A DNA stretch of 64,000 nt. It comes from an uncultured Fretibacterium sp. (GTDB lineage Bacteria; Synergistota; Synergistia; Synergistales; Aminobacteriaceae). A program made the translations under genes and the position numbers. The first letter of the stretch is position 1. Each line of letters opens with the position of its first letter. The stretch lies in assembly GCF_963548695.1 (NCBI RefSeq), contig NZ_CAUUWA010000002.1, positions 1 to 64,000 of the forward strand, in the 5' to 3' direction. This document shows positions 60,175-64,000 of the stretch, piece by piece. The notes below the pieces were generated by a model, which searched no databases, was not told where the DNA came from, and saw only the letters and a program-made list of their open reading frames with translations.

Positions 60175-60896
60175 TCTCGATCGTCGTCCCCACCCTGAAC
60201 GAGCGCGCGCGCATCACGGACCTGCTGGAGTCCCTGTCCGCCCTCCCCGGGGAGAAGGAGATCGTCGTCGCCGACGGAGGCAGTACGGACGGCACGGCCG
60301 AGGCGGCCGAGGCGTCGGCCTTCTCCGGCCGCGTCCGCGTCGTTCGCTGCGGCAGGGGCCGGGCCCTCCAGCTGAACGCGGGGGCCCGCGCCGCGCGGGG
60401 CAGCGTGCTGTGGTTCGTGCACGGGGACGCCCAAGTCGCCCCGTCGAGCCTCGCCGATATCGCGCTCACCCTCTCGGAAGGCTGCGTCGGCGGGTTCTTC
60501 CGGCTCCATTTCTACGATGCGGACGACCGGTTCATGCGCTTCGTGGAGCGCACGTCCCACACGCGGGCCCGGCGCTTCGGCCTGATCTTCGGGGATCAGG
60601 CCCTGTTTTTGCGGCGGGACGTCTTCGACTCGCTCGACGGCTTCGCGCCCCTCGCCCTGATGGAGGACTGGGAGCTCGCGAGGCGCCTGCGTCCGCTGCA
60701 CCGCAAAGGGCTGATCCGGGCGCTGGAGACGCCGGTGGGGACCTCGGCCCGGCGCTTCATCCGGAACGGCCGGCTGAGGACGCTGATGAAGATCCACACG
60801 ATCAAGGCGCTCTACATCCTGGGGGTGCCGACCGAGACGCTGCGGACCCTCTACGAGGGGCGCCGCGGGGAGAAAGGACGCGATGCGAACCCATGA
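60171..60896 (+). CDS. Family 2 glycosyltransferase (TIGR04283-like)
   Basis: 241 residues. ISIVVPTLNERARITDLL, then EIVVADGGSTDGT with the nucleotide-sugar Asp pair, GRALQLNAGARAARG and LWFVHGDAQV match the TIGR04283 group often found with DUF2064 and radical-SAM enzymes in arsenosugar-like clusters. C-terminal RRLRPLHRKGLIRALETPVGTSARRF is typical. No membrane span. ATGA overlap with DUF2064. No radical-SAM enzyme is in the window. Confidence 0.87.
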   Translation: MISIVVPTLNERARITDLLESLSALPGEKEIVVADGGSTDGTAEAAEASAFSGRVRVVRCGRGRALQLNAGARAARGSVLWFVHGDAQVAPSSLADIALTLSEGCVGGFFRLHFYDADDRFMRFVERTSHTRARRFGLIFGDQALFLRRDVFDSLDGFAPLALMEDWELARRLRPLHRKGLIRALETPVGTSARRFIRNGRLRTLMKIHTIKALYILGVPTETLRTLYEGRRGEKGRDANP

Positions 60897-61591
60897 TGGA
60901 GACGAAGAGGACTGAAAAACGGGAAAAATCCGAGGCTCTGATCCTATTCTCCCGGCTGCCGATCGGCTCGGAGACCAAGACGCGCCTCTCGCCCCTGCTG
61001 GACGAAAGGCAGAGGGAGGCCCTGCACCGGAGCTTCTGGGCCGATGCGTTCGCCGCAGCCCTGGAGCTCCGGGACCGGGCGGACCTCTTCCTCTACTGGA
61101 CGGGGAGCGGCCGGCCCGAGGCGTACTCCGCTCTGATCCCCGCCGCCCTCGAGCTCCGCGAACAGCGGGGCCGTACCCTCGGGGACCGGATGCTCGCCGC
61201 GGCCGGGGACGCCTTCGAGGCGGGGTACGAACGGGCGGCGATCGTCGGGACGGACATCCCCCACATGCGGCCCGACAGCATCCGCAGGGCGTTCGACCTC
61301 CTGGCGGAGGCCGATGTCGTCCTGGGCCCGACCCCCGACGGAGGCTACTGGCTCATCGGTCTGAAAAGGGCGATCCCGGAGCTCTTCGACATCTCCGCCC
61401 CATGGGGCAGCGGCGGCGTCCGGCTCGGCACACTGGAGCGGGCCCGAGAGCTGGGCTGCGTTTGCGCGGAGACGGACTCGTACCGGGACCTCGATACCCC
61501 GGACGACCTGCACGCCTTTCTGGAGGAACGGCACCCGTACGGCTCGGCGACCCGGGCCTGTCTGGAGGGCCTGCTCGGAGGATCCGTGTGA
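60893..61591 (+). CDS. DUF2064/TIGR04282-type glycosyltransferase
   Basis: 232 residues. LILFSRLPIGSETKTRLSPLL is the family start (nucleotide-binding loop); IVGTDIPHMRPDSI and LGPTPDGGYWLIGL supply the DxP and DGGY signature. A GT-A fold acting on nucleotide sugars. Last gene of the operon before the terminator at 61652-61674. Confidence 0.9.
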   Translation: MMETKRTEKREKSEALILFSRLPIGSETKTRLSPLLDERQREALHRSFWADAFAAALELRDRADLFLYWTGSGRPEAYSALIPAALELREQRGRTLGDRMLAAAGDAFEAGYERAAIVGTDIPHMRPDSIRRAFDLLAEADVVLGPTPDGGYWLIGLKRAIPELFDISAPWGSGGVRLGTLERARELGCVCAETDSYRDLDTPDDLHAFLEERHPYGSATRACLEGLLGGSV

Positions 61592-61651
61592 ACACAATTC
61601 AATTTCTGGATTACCTCCGGATGCGAGCTGTGATCAAACCCCAAAACGCTT

Positions 61652-61674
61652 CGGCCTCCCGGTAAGGGAGGCCG
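61652..61674. terminator. Bidirectional terminator hairpin
   Basis: GGCCTCCC and GGGAGGCC (8 bp) around GGTAA separate two convergent operons. Minus-strand read-out has GAAGCGTTTTG after the stem; plus-strand U-run is weak (GTTCGT). Confidence 0.7.
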
Positions 61675-61700
61675 TTCGTGCCCAGATGAAAGAATGGCAT

Positions 61701-62459
61701 TCAGGCCGTCTCCGCCCCCAGCAATTCCCGGACCTCACGGCAGAGCCGGACGAAACCGCCGTCGGACCGCTCCCTGGGCCGGGGAAGCGGTACGGGGATA
61801 TCGGCACGGATGCGGCCCGGCGAACCGCCCATCACCAGGAGGCGGTCCGCCAGCGTGACGGCCTCCTCCACGTCGTGGGTCACGAACAGGGATGTCCCCC
61901 TCGTGTCCCGCATCAGGGACAGGAACAGCCCCTGCATCTCCCCGCGGGTCAGCGCGTCCAGCGCGCCGAAGGGCTCGTCCATCAAAAGCACCTTCGACCT
62001 GAGAATCAGCACGCGGGCCAGCGCCACCCGCTGCTTCATCCCCCCGGAGATCTCCCGGGGAAGGCTGCCGCCGAAGGGCTCCAGGCCGACCTTCTCCAGG
62101 CAGCGGCGCACCTCCGCGTCACGGACCTTCCGAGGCATCGTCCGCATCACGCCGAAGGCAACGTTCTCCCGGACGGTCAGCCACGGAAAGAGGGCGTCCT
62201 CCTGGAACACCACGCACCGATCCGGACCCGGCCCCGCGATTCGCCCCCCTCCAACCTCCACGCTCCCGGAGTCGGGCGAAAGGAACCCGGCGACGAGGCG
62301 CAGCAGCGTGCTCTTGCCGCAGCCGCTCTTGCCGAGCAGGCACACCAGCTCCCCCTCGGCGACGTCGAGGTCCACCTCGGCCAGAACCTCCAGGGAGCCT
62401 CCTCCGTTTCGGAAGGTCTTCGAGAGGTTCCTCAGGGAGAGGATCGGACGCCCGCTCAT
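61701..62459 (-). CDS. NMT1/SsuB-type ABC transporter ATP-binding protein
   Basis: 252 residues. Walker A LGKSGCGKST, signature ISGGMKQRVALARVL, Walker B LLMDEPFGALD, switch VTHDV. Start overlaps the permease stop by ATGA; the long frame to 63182 is a shadow. Motor of a taurine/sulfonate-type importer. Confidence 0.92.
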   Translation of the reverse strand: MSGRPILSLRNLSKTFRNGGGSLEVLAEVDLDVAEGELVCLLGKSGCGKSTLLRLVAGFLSPDSGSVEVGGGRIAGPGPDRCVVFQEDALFPWLTVRENVAFGVMRTMPRKVRDAEVRRCLEKVGLEPFGGSLPREISGGMKQRVALARVLILRSKVLLMDEPFGALDALTRGEMQGLFLSLMRDTRGTSLFVTHDVEEAVTLADRLLVMGGSPGRIRADIPVPLPRPRERSDGGFVRLCREVRELLGAETA

Positions 62460-63253
62460 GTCAGCCTCCGGGCCGAACGGAAGCACGCCCGCATCGAGGC
62501 CGTCAGCAGCAGGTCGCTCAGCCGTCCCATCACGGCGATGACGACGATCCCCACGATGATGATGTCCACCCGGCCCAGCATTCTGGCGTCCATGATGACC
62601 GCTCCCAGTCCGTTGGGGACCCCGGTGAGCTCCCCGAGGACCAGATAGGCCCAGGAGGTCCCCAGCCCCAGCCTCAGCCCGGCCAGGATCTGAGGCATGG
62701 CCGCCGGCATCAGGATCGTCCAGACACTCCGCAGGGGCCCGACGCCCATCATCGCCCCGGCCTGGCTCAGGATGGGATCGACACAGCGCACACCACTCGC
62801 CGTGTTGAGGTATATGGGAAAGAACGCCGCCAGGGCGATCAGGAACACCGTCGTCCCCAGCCCGATGCCGAACCACGCCATGGCCAGGGGCAGCCAACTG
62901 ATCCCCGGAACCGCACGGACCCCGTCGATGGTCGTGCCCAGAAGGCTTTGTACCGTCGGGCTGCGCCCCGAGAGGACCCCCAGGGGTACGCCCAGGAGCA
63001 CGGCGGCGGCGAACCCCATGGAGACCCTCGCCAGGCTCGCCGCGGCGTCGATGGAGAAGCGTCCCGCGTAGGGGGCGCTCCCCGCCTGCCCGAAGAGATA
63101 AAGGGAGAAGGAGCCGGCAATCCTCCCCGGCTCCGGGAGGAGATACCCCGGCATCCAGCCCGTTGCGCCGGCAAGGCCCCACGCCGCCAACAGCACGGCC
63201 GGCAGCAGCCAGGGCAGCAGGCGGAGGACGACGGGGGCCGAGCCCTTCCTCAA
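62456..63253 (-). CDS. NMT1/SsuC-type ABC transporter permease
   Basis: 265 residues, six spans. SLARVSMGFAAAVLLGVPLGVLSG and the loop GVGPLRSVWTILMPAAMPQILAGLRLGLGTSWAYLV are characteristic. ATGA overlap with both neighbours. Confidence 0.92.
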   Translation of the reverse strand: MRKGSAPVVLRLLPWLLPAVLLAAWGLAGATGWMPGYLLPEPGRIAGSFSLYLFGQAGSAPYAGRFSIDAAASLARVSMGFAAAVLLGVPLGVLSGRSPTVQSLLGTTIDGVRAVPGISWLPLAMAWFGIGLGTTVFLIALAAFFPIYLNTASGVRCVDPILSQAGAMMGVGPLRSVWTILMPAAMPQILAGLRLGLGTSWAYLVLGELTGVPNGLGAVIMDARMLGRVDIIIVGIVVIAVMGRLSDLLLTASMRACFRSARRLT

Positions 63254-64000
63254 AGCCCCAGCTCCTCCCTCACCTTTTTGACGAAGCTCAGGTCGAAGAG
63301 CGTGTCGTAGTCCGGCTGGCGGTCGATTACCTTCAGGGCCTCCATCCGCGCCCCAAGGGCCTTGGCCCTCTCCACGAAGTTCTCGTCGATGAGCCAGGCC
63401 AATTCGATGTTCTCCGCCGCCAGGTCCAAAATCGCACGCTCCGTGCCGAACGATACCGCCTTGTCCAGCCAGGCGTCGGGGTTCTTCTGCAAAAACAGCG
63501 TGGCCTTGACATGGGCGCGCACCAGCTCCAGAACCCGCTCGGGGTGCTTCTCAACGTTCTCCCGCGTCGTCAGCATCCCCGCGTTGATGGTCCCCACGCT
63601 GTCCTCATAATAGGGGTAGGCGAGAATACGGCCGTACCCCTCGCGAACCGCCAGGGTGGGGAACGGCTCCCCGGAGAGGAAGGCGTCGATCGACCCGCGG
63701 GACAGGGCCGTGCCCATGTCGAAGAAGTCCACGCGCATCAGCTCGACGTCCGTATCCGGGGAGAGCCCGCTGCGCGTCAGCGCCTCCCGGAGCAGGATCT
63801 CGTGCATCGTCCCCGGCACATAGCCGATCCGCCTGCCCTTCAGGTCGGCAACGCTCTTCACCGGTCCGTCCTTGGCGACGACGAGGGCCGAGCACTTGTT
63901 GCACAGCGCGGCCACGAGCACCACCGGCTGTCCCTGAGACGCGGAGTGGATGGCGTGGGCCAGGGTCGTGCCGCACATCTCCAGGCTCCCCGCCAGAAGC
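63250..64000 (-). CDS. NMT1/SsuA-type substrate-binding protein (5' end outside the window)
   Basis: At least 249 residues; the reading frame stays open to the window edge, so signal peptide and first lobe are missing. PVKSVADLKGRRIGYVPGTMHEILLREALTRSG and ALSRGSIDAFLSGEPFPTLA fit the NMT1 family. It contains NKCSALVVAKDG but lacks the vicinal cysteines of the Sao-like SBPs. Probably a sulfonate, taurine or related ligand. Confidence 0.9.
   Translation of the reverse strand, partial: LLAGSLEMCGTTLAHAIHSASQGQPVVLVAALCNKCSALVVAKDGPVKSVADLKGRRIGYVPGTMHEILLREALTRSGLSPDTDVELMRVDFFDMGTALSRGSIDAFLSGEPFPTLAVREGYGRILAYPYYEDSVGTINAGMLTTRENVEKHPERVLELVRAHVKATLFLQKNPDAWLDKAVSFGTERAILDLAAENIELAWLIDENFVERAKALGARMEALKVIDRQPDYDTLFDLSFVKKVREELGL

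Noticed and set aside
1..64000. CRISPR arrays, tRNA and rRNA genes
   Set aside because: No regularly spaced repeats, cloverleaf-like or rRNA-like segments were noticed. The short tandem arrays lack unique spacers.

Overview
The window looks like the chromosome of an anaerobic, diderm, amino-acid- or peptide-using bacterium. My best guess is the phylum Synergistota, but this is inference from gene content: many ABC importers for amino acids, peptides and sugar- or nucleoside-like solutes, NhaC antiporters, uroporphyrinogen-decarboxylase-like methyltransferases, a 2-hydroxyacyl-CoA-dehydratase-type Fe-S protein, DUF169 proteins and a CCG-domain Fe-S protein. No rRNA, tRNA or CRISPR array was seen. 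GC is high (about 60% or more) except for an AT-rich peptide-transporter operon (30-36.7 kb), DUF169 and its neighbour (16.5-18.5 kb), and a mid-GC island (48-57 kb).

Layout. 0.2-24.0 kb is all minus strand. It holds (i) two ADP-ribosylglycohydrolase-family enzymes, a PfkB kinase, a ribose-type ABC importer and a TudS-like desulfidase, preceded by a polar amino-acid importer; (ii) a second ribose-type importer with a URO-D-family protein; and (iii) a long operon that I recognise as resembling the 'Sao' (seleno)protein gene set in an all-cysteine form: thioredoxin-like CPCC protein, ArsP-type permease, Cys-Cys-COOH protein, SBP, second SBP-like protein, permease, ATPase, duplicated SBP, DUF169, double-cubane-type Fe-S protein, tandem rhodanese and DUF296. 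24.0-30.1 kb is a scar zone with a transposase remnant, a Schlafen/AlbA_2 gene, a lipoprotein gene and several gene fragments. 30.1-36.7 kb is an AT-rich Opp/Dpp-type operon that carries a second DUF169 gene. 37.5-47.4 kb has a DUF2974 hydrolase-like gene, URO-D plus NhaC, and a molybdopterin oxidoreductase-NhaC-amino-acid ABC operon.

47.9-56.6 kb, plus strand, is an island: PP2C phosphatase, dynamin-like GTPase, one-span membrane protein, HerA/FtsK-like ATPase, WHH-type nuclease toxin candidate, candidate immunity protein, a small ORF and an LRAT-domain protein. 57.7-61.6 kb is a TVP38/TVP38/CCG/glycosyltransferase/DUF2064 operon of the 'arsenosugar-like' type. 61.7-64.0 kb is an NMT1/SsuABC-type importer that runs off the window.

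The main non-coding result is a set of transcribed leaders that recur upstream of unrelated operons. Cassette A (a consensus TTGACA-N17-TATAAA promoter, a seven-codon micro-ORF, the 16-mer GATGCACGKGATGCAT and an intrinsic terminator) precedes the Sao-like operon and URO-D/NhaC's nhaC. Its bare promoter also precedes the DUF2974 gene. Cassette B (TTGACA-N18-TAGART, a covarying hairpin, a six-codon micro-ORF and the same palindrome) precedes the peptide operon and the molybdoenzyme operon. A related arrangement sits upstream of the TVP38 operon. The cassettes and several truncated gene fragments form nested direct repeats, which suggests that the region was assembled by recombination between leaders. 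Two such junctions create short in-frame, cysteine-rich chimeric ORFs.
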